Assembly: GCA_023663905.1 (NCBI GenBank)
Contig: JAMPGO010000001.1
Span: forward strand, 674,104-738,103
Direction of reading: 5' to 3'
Origin: Ruminococcus flavefaciens
GTDB taxonomy: Bacteria > Bacillota > Clostridia > Oscillospirales > Ruminococcaceae
Length of the DNA: 64,000 nt
In this document: one piece after another, positions 47,809-57,395 of the stretch
Layout: each line of letters starts with the position of its first letter
How positions within the stretch are numbered: the first letter of the stretch is position 1
The notes under the pieces: model-generated
What the model was told of the DNA's origin: nothing
What the model saw: the letters and a program-made list of their open reading frames with translations, nothing else
Databases searched by the model: none
Position numbers and translations under genes: made by a program

Positions 47809-47882
47809 GTTTTTACTCATATTTTGCAGGGCAATAATTTATTATATCATTTCCGACGGAAAAAATCAATATATTTTTTCTC

Positions 47883-47911
47883 TTGACGTTTTATGAATTA
47901 TGTGATAAAAT
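47883..47911 (+). promoter_or_regulatory. Promoter of the GH9 cellulase gene
   Basis: TTGACG, 17 bases, TAAAAT, about 55 bases before the ATG. Confidence 0.75.
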
Positions 47912-47964
47912 TAAATATATGATTATGGCACGTTGCAAAAAACTTATGAAAGGAATTTTTTATT

Positions 47965-50274
47965 ATGCTGAAAAAATTTATCGCAGGAGCTTTGTCGGCT
48001 TCTATGCTTGCCGTATCGCCAGGATTAACTCCGTTCGCTGTAATGGCTGAAAGTACGCCCGACTATGCCGAAGCTCTGCAAAAATCAATCTATTTCTATG
48101 AGGCTCAGCAGGCAGGTCCTCTTCCTGAATGGAATCGTGTTGAATGGCGCAGTGATTCAACGATGATTGACGAAGTAAAAGGTGGCTGGTACGACGCAGG
48201 CGACCACGTAAAATTCAATCTCCCGATGTCCTATTCCGCTTCCGTTATGGCTTGGGGTCTGTATCAGTACCCCGACGGTGTTGAGAACTGCGGAGAAATG
48301 ACAAACTATGTCAATAACCTCGAATTTGTCCTCGATTATCTCGCTGAATGCGACAGAGGCGACGAGGCTGTCTATCAGGTCGGCAACGGACAGATTGACC
48401 ACACGTGGTGGGGTCCTGTCGAGCTGTACCAGTACGGTATGGAGGACAACGGCACATCATATGAATCCGCCCGTGAGATTCTTGTCGGCTCGGACGGCTG
48501 TTCCGCTGTTTTCGGCGGAATGTCCGCCGCTCTCGCTTCGGGTTGCTGTGCATTGAAGGGCAGAATTGACGATTCCAAAATTGACAATTATTTAAGCCAC
48601 GCTGAAAACCTGTTTAAACTTGCCGATGATTCAAGAAGCGATGCGGTTTACAATGACAGCGACGCACAGGGATTCTACCGCTCCAGCCATTTCTACGACG
48701 AGCTTTTCTATGCCGCAAACTGGCTCTACATCGCAACAGGCGACAAGGCTTATCTCGATAAGGCAACAAGCTATATCCCGAATCTTGACAAGGAACTCGG
48801 CTCTGACGAAATGAAGTATACGTGGGAACTCTGCTGGGACGACAAGCTTCAGGGCGGTATTCTTCTCTATGCACAGAATACGGGAGACGATTTCTTTATA
48901 AGCCGTGTGGAGAAGCACGTAAACTGGCTTGCGAATACTGTCACAAAAGTTGACGGCAAGCTTGCGTACCTTGACAGCTGGGGTTGTGCGAGATATGCGC
49001 AGACAGCAGGATTTATTTCCGCCGTTGCCTGCGATACAGTCCTTAAAGATAAAAATACTGATTCCTATGTGGATTTTTACGAGAATCAGATAAATTATGT
49101 TCTGGGTGATAATCCCACAGGACAGAGCTACGTTGTCGGCTACGGCGACAAGCCTGCTGTCAATGCTCATCACAGAACGGCTCATTCCTCGTGGAAAAAC
49201 GACCTGTATATTCCCGAAACAAACAGGCATATCCTTTACGGCGCACTCGTCGGCGGTCCTACTCAGGACGGCTCTTATGAGGATGACAGAAACAATTACA
49301 TCAACAACGAGGTTGCAACGGACTACAATGCAGGATTTACTGCGCTCCTCTGCAAAATGGTTGACAAATACGGCGGAAAATCAGACCCCGCATTTCCTCC
49401 GAAAGAAGCTCACGACGGTCCTGAATTTTATGTTGAAGCCCTTGACAAAGGCATTTCCGCACAGGGTGCGACCATAAGCTTCAAAGTAACAAACCATTCT
49501 GCGTGGCCTGCAAGAGTACAGGACAATATTTCTTTCAGATACTATATGGATTTGAGCGAGGTTATTGAAGCAGGAAAATCGCCCGAAGATGTTGTTGTGC
49601 GCTGTGACAGAGACCAGTCGGCTATGTATTCGGGCAAAGGTGTAAAAAATGCCGAAATATCGGGCATAAAGCACTACAAGGACAATATTTATTATGTGGA
49701 AGTCAATCTTCCCGACGGTCGTGCCGTGCTTCCTGTTTCTGAGGGTATGCAGCAGTGCGAGATACTTCTTGCGTTCGTGTTCCCTGACTATGGCAGTGGC
49801 TGGAATGCCGAGAACGACTTCTCCAATCAGGAAATACTCGGCAAATCGGGTACGGCTGACGATGAGGGTACAATAAAGGGCATAGTTACAAAATATATAC
49901 CTGTTTATCTGAACGGCGAACTTTATTACGGCGAAGAACCCGACGGCACTTCCGCTGACGGAAACAGCCAGCCTTCAACCGAGCCGACAAAGCCTGCCGA
50001 AACTACTACCGCTCCCGATACTTCCTCCACGACTATCGGAAACGATGTTGCACTTCTCGGCGATGCCAATGAGGACGGTATTGTTGATATTGCCGACGCA
50101 GCCGCTATTATCCAGTCTCTCGGCAATAAGGACAAATACGCTCTTTCCGAACAGGGCAAGATTAATGCCGACTGCTATAATCCCGGCGACGGTGTTACGG
50201 GTATGGACGCTCTTGCAATCCAGAAGCTCAAGGCTAAGATGATTAAGGAACTTCCTGAAATATCCGAAAAGTAA
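47965..50274 (+). CDS. Secreted GH9 cellulase with CBM3c-like module and dockerin
   Basis: A 769-residue cellulosomal enzyme. The signal peptide is about 1-28 (ending VMA). The GH9 catalytic domain (about 32-465) carries Asp77 and Asp80 in GGWYDAGDHVKF and general-acid Glu449 in INNEVATDYNAGF. Residues of about 480-645 match CBM3c, which feeds a chain to the active site and makes such enzymes processive endoglucanases. A Thr/Pro linker leads to the dockerin at 697-769, nearly identical to that of the GH5 enzyme. AAAGGAA precedes the ATG. Confidence 0.96.
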   Translation: MLKKFIAGALSASMLAVSPGLTPFAVMAESTPDYAEALQKSIYFYEAQQAGPLPEWNRVEWRSDSTMIDEVKGGWYDAGDHVKFNLPMSYSASVMAWGLYQYPDGVENCGEMTNYVNNLEFVLDYLAECDRGDEAVYQVGNGQIDHTWWGPVELYQYGMEDNGTSYESAREILVGSDGCSAVFGGMSAALASGCCALKGRIDDSKIDNYLSHAENLFKLADDSRSDAVYNDSDAQGFYRSSHFYDELFYAANWLYIATGDKAYLDKATSYIPNLDKELGSDEMKYTWELCWDDKLQGGILLYAQNTGDDFFISRVEKHVNWLANTVTKVDGKLAYLDSWGCARYAQTAGFISAVACDTVLKDKNTDSYVDFYENQINYVLGDNPTGQSYVVGYGDKPAVNAHHRTAHSSWKNDLYIPETNRHILYGALVGGPTQDGSYEDDRNNYINNEVATDYNAGFTALLCKMVDKYGGKSDPAFPPKEAHDGPEFYVEALDKGISAQGATISFKVTNHSAWPARVQDNISFRYYMDLSEVIEAGKSPEDVVVRCDRDQSAMYSGKGVKNAEISGIKHYKDNIYYVEVNLPDGRAVLPVSEGMQQCEILLAFVFPDYGSGWNAENDFSNQEILGKSGTADDEGTIKGIVTKYIPVYLNGELYYGEEPDGTSADGNSQPSTEPTKPAETTTAPDTSSTTIGNDVALLGDANEDGIVDIADAAAIIQSLGNKDKYALSEQGKINADCYNPGDGVTGMDALAIQKLKAKMIKELPEISEK

Positions 50275-50287
50275 ATACCATAACAAA

Positions 50288-50316
50288 AGGCGAATCCTTC
50301 GGGGTTCGCTTTTTTG
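50288..50316 (+). terminator. Terminator after the GH9 gene
   Basis: Stem GCGAATCC / GGGGTTCGC with TTC loop, then T6. Confidence 0.85.
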
Positions 50317-50344
50317 TTGAATATACACAGAATTGTAATATAAA
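50317..50344 (+). promoter_or_regulatory. Candidate promoter of the dockerin protein gene
   Basis: TTGAAT, 16 bases, TATAAA. A long leader of about 130 bases follows; it holds a second AAGGGAGGTGATAA at about 50410 with no good start after it. Confidence 0.55.
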
Positions 50345-50476
50345 ATTTGTATATAAATCAGTGAGAAAAATGCGCCTGTTTTCTGCCTAAGTTTATGAGG
50401 GGACAAATCAAGGGAGGTGATAAGCACTACATACACTATATACAGATTTAAAACACATACAAAGGAGGATTCTGAT

Positions 50477-51751
50477 ATGAAAAAACTTTTATCTTTAATC
50501 ACAGGCGGAATGCTTACCGCAATGTCGGTAATGCCGTTGGCAACTACTGCTGAATCAAGCGCCGAAATTACAGATACTTCAATTGCAGGCAGTAATTCCG
50601 ATTCATACGGCGTTCCGCTTGTATCAACTCAGGCAACTGTTAAATGCGATTCGCTTACAGCAGTTTTCAGCCGTAATCAGCCCGAATACAATGTTTATGT
50701 CGGCGAACAGATTGACCTGAACGATATAATTTTCAATCTCTATGTATACGGCTACGCTCCCGACGGTACTTTCATTCCCGAACCGATTGCGCTTGATTAC
50801 AGCTTTTCTATAGGCTCGGGCAAGCATTCCGACTGCTACAACTACCACCTTGACTACGTTGATACATCAAAACCCGGCAGATACCTTATACAGTGTAAAT
50901 TAAAGGGCGATTTCAAAGAGATATTCGAGATTGAGGATTCCGACTGCCCTTATATACCTGACGGAAAATATGAAATGACAATGTCAAATGCAAACTTCGC
51001 TATTCCTGTCAATGTCATCGACCCTAATACTTCTACGGATTCAACAGCTCTTGAAACAACTACAGCAACCAGCACAAAGACTACTGCGCCCGACTTTATT
51101 ATCATTGATACGGATAACAGCCATACAACGGCGGTAACAGAGGAGATTCAGCCCGTAACATCTGTCCTGCCACCCATTCAGAACGAAATCAGGGCTATGT
51201 ATACCTGTCAGGAGACTTATACTGTCAATGTCGGCGAAGAATTTAATCCCGATGATATTGAGCTGTCCGTATCCGCAAGAAGCGCAGTACCGAACCAGTA
51301 TCAGTCCGATTATAAATTCACTGTCGGCTCGGGCAAGCACTCCGACTGCTTCACATACGATGCAGGCAATGTTGATACATCAAAGGCAGGTACTTACTAT
51401 GTAAAGGTTACTGTTCATCCCGACGTAAAAGATACATACGTGATTGACGGCGAAGAGTATGAAATGATAACCGAGGGCATAGAGATGATTTCTATGATTC
51501 CTGTCTATGTCAGAGATTCCGCCCCGATGGATTCCGTTGCAGGCGACGCTAACGGCGACGGCACTGTTGATATTGCCGACGCAGCCGCTGTAATCCAGTA
51601 TCTTGGCAACAAGGACAAGTACAGCCTTTCCGAGCAGGGCATAATCAATGCCGACTGCTATAATACAGGCGACGGCATAACAGGTATGGACGCTCTTGCA
51701 ATCCAGAAGCTTAAAGCTAATCTGATTAAGGAACTTCCCGAAATGCCGTAG
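50477..51751 (+). CDS. Secreted dockerin protein with a duplicated novel domain
   Basis: A 424-residue protein. The signal peptide is about 1-25 (ending TTA). Two copies of a domain of about 110-125 residues follow (54-180 and 236-345), sharing Y-V-VGEE/Q-x-(L/P)-(N/D)-D-I, (Y/F)S/TxGSGKHSDC and VDTSKxGxY; they look like immunoglobulin-like beta sandwiches. A Thr-rich linker separates them. The dockerin is at 353-424. No enzymatic motif is seen, so this may be a binding or structural cellulosome part. The ATG at 50477 is chosen for AAAGGAGG. Confidence 0.85.
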   Translation: MKKLLSLITGGMLTAMSVMPLATTAESSAEITDTSIAGSNSDSYGVPLVSTQATVKCDSLTAVFSRNQPEYNVYVGEQIDLNDIIFNLYVYGYAPDGTFIPEPIALDYSFSIGSGKHSDCYNYHLDYVDTSKPGRYLIQCKLKGDFKEIFEIEDSDCPYIPDGKYEMTMSNANFAIPVNVIDPNTSTDSTALETTTATSTKTTAPDFIIIDTDNSHTTAVTEEIQPVTSVLPPIQNEIRAMYTCQETYTVNVGEEFNPDDIELSVSARSAVPNQYQSDYKFTVGSGKHSDCFTYDAGNVDTSKAGTYYVKVTVHPDVKDTYVIDGEEYEMITEGIEMISMIPVYVRDSAPMDSVAGDANGDGTVDIADAAAVIQYLGNKDKYSLSEQGIINADCYNTGDGITGMDALAIQKLKANLIKELPEMP

Positions 51752-51764
51752 TCATAAATAATAC

Positions 51765-51797
51765 AAAAGGCAGACCTCTTAACGGTCTGCCTTTTTG
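51765..51797. terminator. Bidirectional terminator between the dockerin gene and pyk
   Basis: Stem AAAGGCAGACC / GGTCTGCCTTT with T tract on the plus strand and AAAA on the other side giving a weaker minus-strand site. Confidence 0.85.
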
Positions 51798-51805
51798 TTT
51801 ACTGC

Positions 51806-53245
51806 TCAGCGGTTTGTATTATTTCCGCCTATGCGCTCAACTTTCATAAGATTTGTCGTTCCCGAAACACCAAGCGGAACACCTGCTGTAATGGCAACAA
51901 GGTCGCCGTCCTCAACAAGGCGGTGGAACTCGGCTTCATTGACAGCCGCCGCAAAAAGCTCGTCGGTACTGTTCTTTTCGTCGATTATATAGGGAATAAC
52001 ACCCCAGCTCATATTCATCTGACGGCATACAACTTCGCTCATAGTACAGCTGATTATCGGACAGCACGGACGGTATTTTGAAATAAGCCTTGCAGTCTGT
52101 CCGCCGAGCGAAACCGTGATGATTGCGCTTGCGTCGAGGTCGTGTGCGGTGGTAACGGTAGCGTGTGCGATTGCTTCGGCAATGCTTCCCTCGGGATTGG
52201 AGCTTCTCTTGGCAAATCGGGACTTATAGTCAATGTTGTTCTCCGTGGTCTCGGCGATAAGAGCCATAGTCTTTACGGCTTCAACAGGGAATGCGCCTGC
52301 GGCTGTTTCGCCCGAAAGCATAATAGCACTTGTGCCGTCGTAGATTGCGTTTGCAACGTCGGTTATCTCTGCTCGTGTGGGACGTGGGTTTGTAATCATC
52401 GATTCAAGCATCTGCGTTGCCGTAACAACCTGCTTGCCTGCATTATAGCCCTTGTGGATAATCTCCTTCTGAATTGCGGGAATCTGCTCGAAAGGTATCT
52501 CAACACCCATATCGCCTCTCGCAACCATAATTCCGTCGGCAGCTTCAAGAATCTCGTCAATGTTCTCCACACCGTCGCTGTTCTCGATTTTCGCAATAAT
52601 ACGCACATCGAACCAGCCAAGACTCTGCGTGAACTTTCTGAGGTAGTTTATATCAGCGGCTGAACGTACAAAGCTTGCGGCGATAAAATCAAATCCCATT
52701 TTTGAACCAAATTCAAGGTCGTCCATATCTCTCTCGCTGAGATAGGGCATAGAGAGCTTTACTCCGGGAACGTTTATTCCCTTGTTGTTGGAAAGCGTTC
52801 CGCCGTGAATAACTCGGCAGATTATGTCCGTCTTTGTCACTTTTTCGGCAAGAAGCTCAATAACGCCGTCGTTGATTAAAATTCTCGTGCCTATGCTGAC
52901 ATCACGGGGAAGTTTCTTGAAGCTGATACTTCCGATTTTGTCCGTGCAGAGTACGTCCTCTGTCGTGAGGGTGTAAACGTCGCCGTCGTGAATCTCAACA
53001 GGCTCGTCGTCAACAAATCTGCCGAGACGTATTTCAGGACCTTTTGTGTCAAGAAGCGTGGCAATAGGCAAATCAAGTTCCTTGCGGAGCTTTTCAACTT
53101 CACGGAAACGCTTTTCGTGAGTTGCATATTCGCCGTGCGAGAAGTTGAATCTTGCAACATTCATACCCGCAAGCATAAGCTCACGCATAATATTTTCGTC
53201 ATCAGTTGCAGGACCGATAGTGCAGACAATTTTTGTTTTTCTCAT
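51806..53245 (-). CDS. pyk: Pyruvate kinase
   Basis: A 479-residue glycolytic enzyme that makes pyruvate and ATP. MRKTKIVCTIGPATDD, RFNFSHGEYATHEKR, LDTKGPEIRLGRF, KIENSDGVENIDEILEAADGIMVARGDMGVE and ATQMLESMITNPRPTRAE cover the active site in order. No C-terminal PEP-utiliser domain is fused. AAGGAG precedes the ATG; it may be co-transcribed with pcrA, 16 bases upstream. Confidence 0.97.
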   Translation of the reverse strand: MRKTKIVCTIGPATDDENIMRELMLAGMNVARFNFSHGEYATHEKRFREVEKLRKELDLPIATLLDTKGPEIRLGRFVDDEPVEIHDGDVYTLTTEDVLCTDKIGSISFKKLPRDVSIGTRILINDGVIELLAEKVTKTDIICRVIHGGTLSNNKGINVPGVKLSMPYLSERDMDDLEFGSKMGFDFIAASFVRSAADINYLRKFTQSLGWFDVRIIAKIENSDGVENIDEILEAADGIMVARGDMGVEIPFEQIPAIQKEIIHKGYNAGKQVVTATQMLESMITNPRPTRAEITDVANAIYDGTSAIMLSGETAAGAFPVEAVKTMALIAETTENNIDYKSRFAKRSSNPEGSIAEAIAHATVTTAHDLDASAIITVSLGGQTARLISKYRPCCPIISCTMSEVVCRQMNMSWGVIPYIIDEKNSTDELFAAAVNEAEFHRLVEDGDLVAITAGVPLGVSGTTNLMKVERIGGNNTNR

Positions 53246-53260
53246 AAGAATCTCCTTATA

Positions 53261-55621
53261 TTAAATCTTTTTAGGCTTTGTGAAATTAGCCATAATTTTT
53301 TTAGTGCCTACCTTGTCAAAAGCAATTTCAAGCATTGAATCATTCGCCATAGGAGTTACGGATAAAATAGTACCCTCGCCGAAAATCTTATGCTGTACCC
53401 TGTCGCCTGCCTTATATTCAACAGCACTCTCGCTGACAGCAGGAGCAGTCTGGCGCTTGTTTCTTGCAAGCTGCTGCTGGAGCGATGAGGAATGCACTTC
53501 CGTAACGTCGTTGTCCTTTTCGGGAATATCGGCTTTAACGGCGATGTTATCCTTCTTGATTATGTTTTCCATACCGATTTCGGTGATGAATCTGGACTTG
53601 ACATTGCGCTGTGTCTGTCCGAAAATCATACGTCGGCCTGCGCTGGTAATATAAAGCTGTTTCTTTGCTCGTGTAATCGCAACATAGGCGAGACGACGTT
53701 CTTCTTCCATATCGTCGTCATTGTAGAAGGAACGTGAACCCGGGAAAATATTATCCTCAAGACCGATAAGAAATACGTTGTCAAATTCCAGTCCCTTTGC
53801 GGAATGAATCGTCATAAGAGTAATCCTGTCGTCACTGCCGTCATCGCTGTCGGCTTCTGTATAGAGTGCGATTTCTTCAAGGAATCCGCCGAGAGTAGGC
53901 TTTGGAGTGCTTCTGATATACTGTATCATAGAGGTTTTGAGTTCCCTGACGTTCTCAATCTTGGACTCAGCATTTTCCTGAATTTTGAGATATTCAAGGT
54001 AGCCTGTCTTTTCAAGAACAAGGTCAAGAAGCTCGTCAAGAGGAAGCTTTTCAGCCTGTTCGATAAGATTTCCGAACATATATGCCGCATTTTTCAGCGC
54101 ATTCGCTCTCTTGGCAAGCGGAGAATACTGCTCGCAGTTAAGCATAACTTCATAGGGCGAGATTTTAAGGTCACGGCTTATGTCCTCGATGATGGCAATC
54201 GTGGAATCGCCGATATTTCGCTTCGGCTCGTTGATTATACGTCTGAATCTCAGCATATCAAACGGATTGTTTATAAATGCAAGATAAGAGGTGATGTCCT
54301 TGATTTCCTTGTGGTCGTAGAAACGCACTCCGCCGTAGACCATATACGGAATACCTGCACGAACCAGTGCGCTCTCAACAATATTGGATTGTGCGTTCAT
54401 ACGGTAGAGAACGGCATTGCGTCTGTACTTGCCGTGCTTTGAATAATCCGCCCTGACTGTCCTGACAATAAAATCAGCCTCGTCGCTCTCGTCAGCAGCC
54501 TTATACCACAGAACCTTGTTGCCCTTTTCGCCCGAAGTCCATAATTTCTTGGGCTTTCTGCCGAGATTGTTGGAAATAACAGCGTTTGCGGAATCAAGAA
54601 TAGTCTGTGTGGAACGATAGTTCTGCTCAAGCCGTACAACCTTTGCGCCTTCAAACTGCTTTTCAAAGCCGAGAATATTCTCTATGTCCGCACCTCTGAA
54701 TTTATAGATACTCTGGTCGTCATCGCCGACAACGCACAGGTTATTGTGACCCGACGAGAGAAGCGATACAAGCCTGAACTGCACGTGGTTTGTATCCTGA
54801 TATTCGTCAACCATTATGTATCTGTAACGTCTGCGGTATTTTTCAAGAATATCGGGGAATTTCTCAAATATCTCAACAGTCTTGCAGAGAATGTCGTCAA
54901 AGTCAAGTGCGTTCGCCGTCTGCATACGCTCCATATAGAGATTGTAGATTCTTGCAAAGGTCTTCTTGCGGTAATCTGTTCCTGCTTCCGAGAGCATATC
55001 CGCAGGAGAAATCATCCTGTCCTTTGCGGAGCTTATTTCCGAGAGTACGGCTCTTGGCGCAAACTGCTTTTCAGAAACATCAAGCTCGTTCATAACATTC
55101 TTGACGAGACGACGGCTGTCGTCGGAATCATAGATTGTGAAGTCATTCCCGAAACCTATGTTCTCAATCTCGCTTCGGAGAATCCTTACGCAGGCTGAGT
55201 GAAACGTTGAAGCATTGATACTTGCGTAATCATCGCCGAGCATAGCTGAAATACGTTCCCTGAGTTCGCCTGCCGCCTTGTTAGTAAAAGTTATAGCAAG
55301 AATATTCCAAGGCTTCACAGGATTGCAGGCGGCAATTTCACGGAGGGTATCGAAATCATCTGTTTTTCCGTCGGCATAGTCCCTGAGAAAAGCATAGTCC
55401 TCCTCGCTTCCTGCGTGTGATTCGTCATAATAGGCATTGCCGAAATTAATCAGGTTGGCAATACGGTTGACAATAACAGTTGTTTTTCCGCTTCCTGCAC
55501 CTGCCAGAACAAGGACAGGTCCGTTGACGGTAAAGACAGCCTCCTGCTGCATTTCATTCATTCGGCTAAAATATTTTCTCAGTGCAGCTTTCTTTGCCTC
55601 AAAATAAGATTTGTTATCCAT
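53261..55621 (-). CDS. pcrA: ATP-dependent DNA helicase PcrA/UvrD
   Basis: A 786-residue superfamily 1A helicase. Motif I AGAGSGKTTVI, Ia TFTNKAAGELRERI, II VDEYQDTN, III GDDDQSIYKFRGA, IV LEQNYRSTQTI, V TIHSAKGLEFDNVFLIG and VI YVAITRAKKQLYI are complete. It removes RecA filaments and aids repair and replication through transcribed regions. The ATG at 55621 follows GGAG; an in-frame ATG nine codons earlier precedes that site. Confidence 0.96.
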   Translation of the reverse strand: MDNKSYFEAKKAALRKYFSRMNEMQQEAVFTVNGPVLVLAGAGSGKTTVIVNRIANLINFGNAYYDESHAGSEEDYAFLRDYADGKTDDFDTLREIAACNPVKPWNILAITFTNKAAGELRERISAMLGDDYASINASTFHSACVRILRSEIENIGFGNDFTIYDSDDSRRLVKNVMNELDVSEKQFAPRAVLSEISSAKDRMISPADMLSEAGTDYRKKTFARIYNLYMERMQTANALDFDDILCKTVEIFEKFPDILEKYRRRYRYIMVDEYQDTNHVQFRLVSLLSSGHNNLCVVGDDDQSIYKFRGADIENILGFEKQFEGAKVVRLEQNYRSTQTILDSANAVISNNLGRKPKKLWTSGEKGNKVLWYKAADESDEADFIVRTVRADYSKHGKYRRNAVLYRMNAQSNIVESALVRAGIPYMVYGGVRFYDHKEIKDITSYLAFINNPFDMLRFRRIINEPKRNIGDSTIAIIEDISRDLKISPYEVMLNCEQYSPLAKRANALKNAAYMFGNLIEQAEKLPLDELLDLVLEKTGYLEYLKIQENAESKIENVRELKTSMIQYIRSTPKPTLGGFLEEIALYTEADSDDGSDDRITLMTIHSAKGLEFDNVFLIGLEDNIFPGSRSFYNDDDMEEERRLAYVAITRAKKQLYITSAGRRMIFGQTQRNVKSRFITEIGMENIIKKDNIAVKADIPEKDNDVTEVHSSSLQQQLARNKRQTAPAVSESAVEYKAGDRVQHKIFGEGTILSVTPMANDSMLEIAFDKVGTKKIMANFTKPKKI

Positions 55622-55688
55622 AAATAATCTTCTCCACCTCAAATTCATTTTTCCAAATATATAGTTCTAAAAAAATTTCAATAAATAT

Positions 55689-55716
55689 ATTATACCACAT
55701 TTTTTTGCTTTTGCAA
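55689..55716 (-). promoter_or_regulatory. Candidate promoter of pcrA-pyk
   Basis: Minus strand TTGCAA, 16 bases, TATAAT, about 70 bases before the pcrA start. Confidence 0.6.
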
Positions 55717-55775
55717 AGTCCCTGCATTATTTTTTTCCCGAAATGAAAATTTTGTTAGTTTTTAATATTTTTCTC

Positions 55776-55804
55776 TTGACTTAATCGGATTTTTGGTGTA
55801 TAAT
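55776..55804 (+). promoter_or_regulatory. Sigma-A promoter of glgA
   Basis: TTGACT, 17 bases, TATAAT, about 55 bases before the ATG. Confidence 0.85.
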
Positions 55805-55860
55805 ATAAATGTAATCCTATACTGCCGGACGGCAGAAATCTTATTCAAGGAGAAAAAAGA

Positions 55861-57315
55861 ATGAAAAATATTTTATTTGCTGCTTCGGAGTGCGTTCCTT
55901 TCATCAAAACAGGCGGTCTTGCCGACGTTGTAGGCGCTCTTCCGCAGTATATCAACAAGAACGAGTTCGACGTAAGGGTTATTATGCCCTACTACACCTG
56001 TATTCCTGCAAAGTTCAGAGACAATTTCAAGTATGTCACTCACTTCTATATGGATTACGGTCTCCGTCAGAACGGCGTTCACGTAGGCATTATGGAGTAT
56101 GAATACAACGGAATCAAGTTCTATTTCGTTGACAATGAATACTACTTCAAGTGCGACAGTCCCTATTCTGCTGATTTGAAATGGGACATCGAGCGTTTCA
56201 CATTCTTCTGCAAGGCTGTTCTTGCAATTCTTCCCGTTATCGGATTCCGCCCCGACATCATCCATTGTCACGACTGGCAGGCTTCCCTTATCCCTGTTTT
56301 CCTCCACTCAACTTTTGCAACAAATCCCTTCTACAGCTCAACAAAGTCAATTATGACAATCCACAACCTCAAATTCCAGGGTGTATGGAATATCGATACA
56401 TTCAAGTACAACACGGCTCTTCCGGGATATATGTTCACTCCCGACAAGCTCGAATTTAACAAGGACGCTAATATGCTCAAGGGCGGTCTTGTCTATGCCG
56501 ACTATATCACCACTGTTTCCGAGACCTATGCGGAGGAAATCAAATATCCGTTCTTCGGCGAACAGCTTGACGGTCTGCTCCGTGCAAGAAGCGCTTCCCT
56601 CAGAGGTATTGTCAACGGTATCGACTACAAGGTATTTGACCCGTCCAATGACAAGCAGATTTTCGCTGAATACAGCGTGAAGAACTTCAAGAAGAAAAAG
56701 GCTGAAAACAAGGAAAAACTTCAGGCTGAACTCGGTCTGCCTGTTGATAAGGACAAATATATGGTTGCCATTATCTCCCGTCTTACCGACCAGAAGGGTC
56801 TTGACCTCGTAAACTGCGTTATGGAACGTATCTGCGACCCCAATACCCAGTTTGTTGTTGTAGGAACAGGTGAGCAGAGATATGAAGATATGTTCAGGCA
56901 TTACCAGTGGAAGTACCCCGAGCGTGTTTCCGCAAATATTCTCTACTCCGACGCTCTCGCTCACAAGCTCTATGCCGCCGCCGACGCTATGCTTATGCCG
57001 TCGCTCTTTGAACCCTGCGGTCTTACACAGCTTATCTCGCTCCGCTACGGTACAGTGCCGATTGTACGTGAAACAGGCGGTCTTAAAGATACCGTTCAGC
57101 CCTACAACGAATTTGACGGAACAGGCACGGGCTTCTCGTTCAAGAATTACAATGCAGACGAAATGCTCGGCGTAATCAACTACTCCAAGAGCGTTTACTA
57201 TGACCACCGCCACGAATGGGACGAAATGGTTAAGCGTGGAATGGAAGCCGATTTCTCGTGGGGTAGCTCCGCTCTCCAGTATGAAGGAATGTACAGCTGG
57301 ATGATTAACTGGTGA
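55861..57315 (+). CDS. glgA: Glycogen synthase (ADP-glucose type, GT5)
   Basis: A 484-residue glycosyltransferase that extends glycogen from ADP-glucose. KTGGLADVVGALP (residues 17-29) binds ADP-glucose; CHDWQASLIP and FEPCGLTQL near the C-terminus are the other GT5 signatures. Fibre-degrading Ruminococcus store glycogen. Other glg genes are not in the window. Codon use is biased to the preferred set, indicating good expression. Confidence 0.96.
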   Translation: MKNILFAASECVPFIKTGGLADVVGALPQYINKNEFDVRVIMPYYTCIPAKFRDNFKYVTHFYMDYGLRQNGVHVGIMEYEYNGIKFYFVDNEYYFKCDSPYSADLKWDIERFTFFCKAVLAILPVIGFRPDIIHCHDWQASLIPVFLHSTFATNPFYSSTKSIMTIHNLKFQGVWNIDTFKYNTALPGYMFTPDKLEFNKDANMLKGGLVYADYITTVSETYAEEIKYPFFGEQLDGLLRARSASLRGIVNGIDYKVFDPSNDKQIFAEYSVKNFKKKKAENKEKLQAELGLPVDKDKYMVAIISRLTDQKGLDLVNCVMERICDPNTQFVVVGTGEQRYEDMFRHYQWKYPERVSANILYSDALAHKLYAAADAMLMPSLFEPCGLTQLISLRYGTVPIVRETGGLKDTVQPYNEFDGTGTGFSFKNYNADEMLGVINYSKSVYYDHRHEWDEMVKRGMEADFSWGSSALQYEGMYSWMINW

Positions 57316-57321
57316 AACGAC

Positions 57322-57338
57322 GGTGCGGAATCCGCACC
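57322..57338 (+). other. Short hairpin between glgA and the HAD gene
   Basis: GGTGCGG / CCGCACC with a three-base loop, no T tract; possibly a partial terminator or mRNA processing site. Confidence 0.35.
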
Positions 57339-57395
57339 AAAACCACCGCTAAACAAGCCGTTTTTATCATTTCTTAACAGGATATTTAAAAAAAT

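Noticed and set aside
50410-50425. AAGGGAGGTGATAA in the leader of the dockerin protein as the true start signal
   Set aside because: The only start within reach is a GTG inside the motif itself; the later AAAGGAGG before the ATG at 50477 gives a proper signal peptide.
56347-57213. Open frame of 288 codons antisense to glgA
   Set aside because: Same reason: it mirrors a biased, highly expressed gene and shows no domain or ribosome site.
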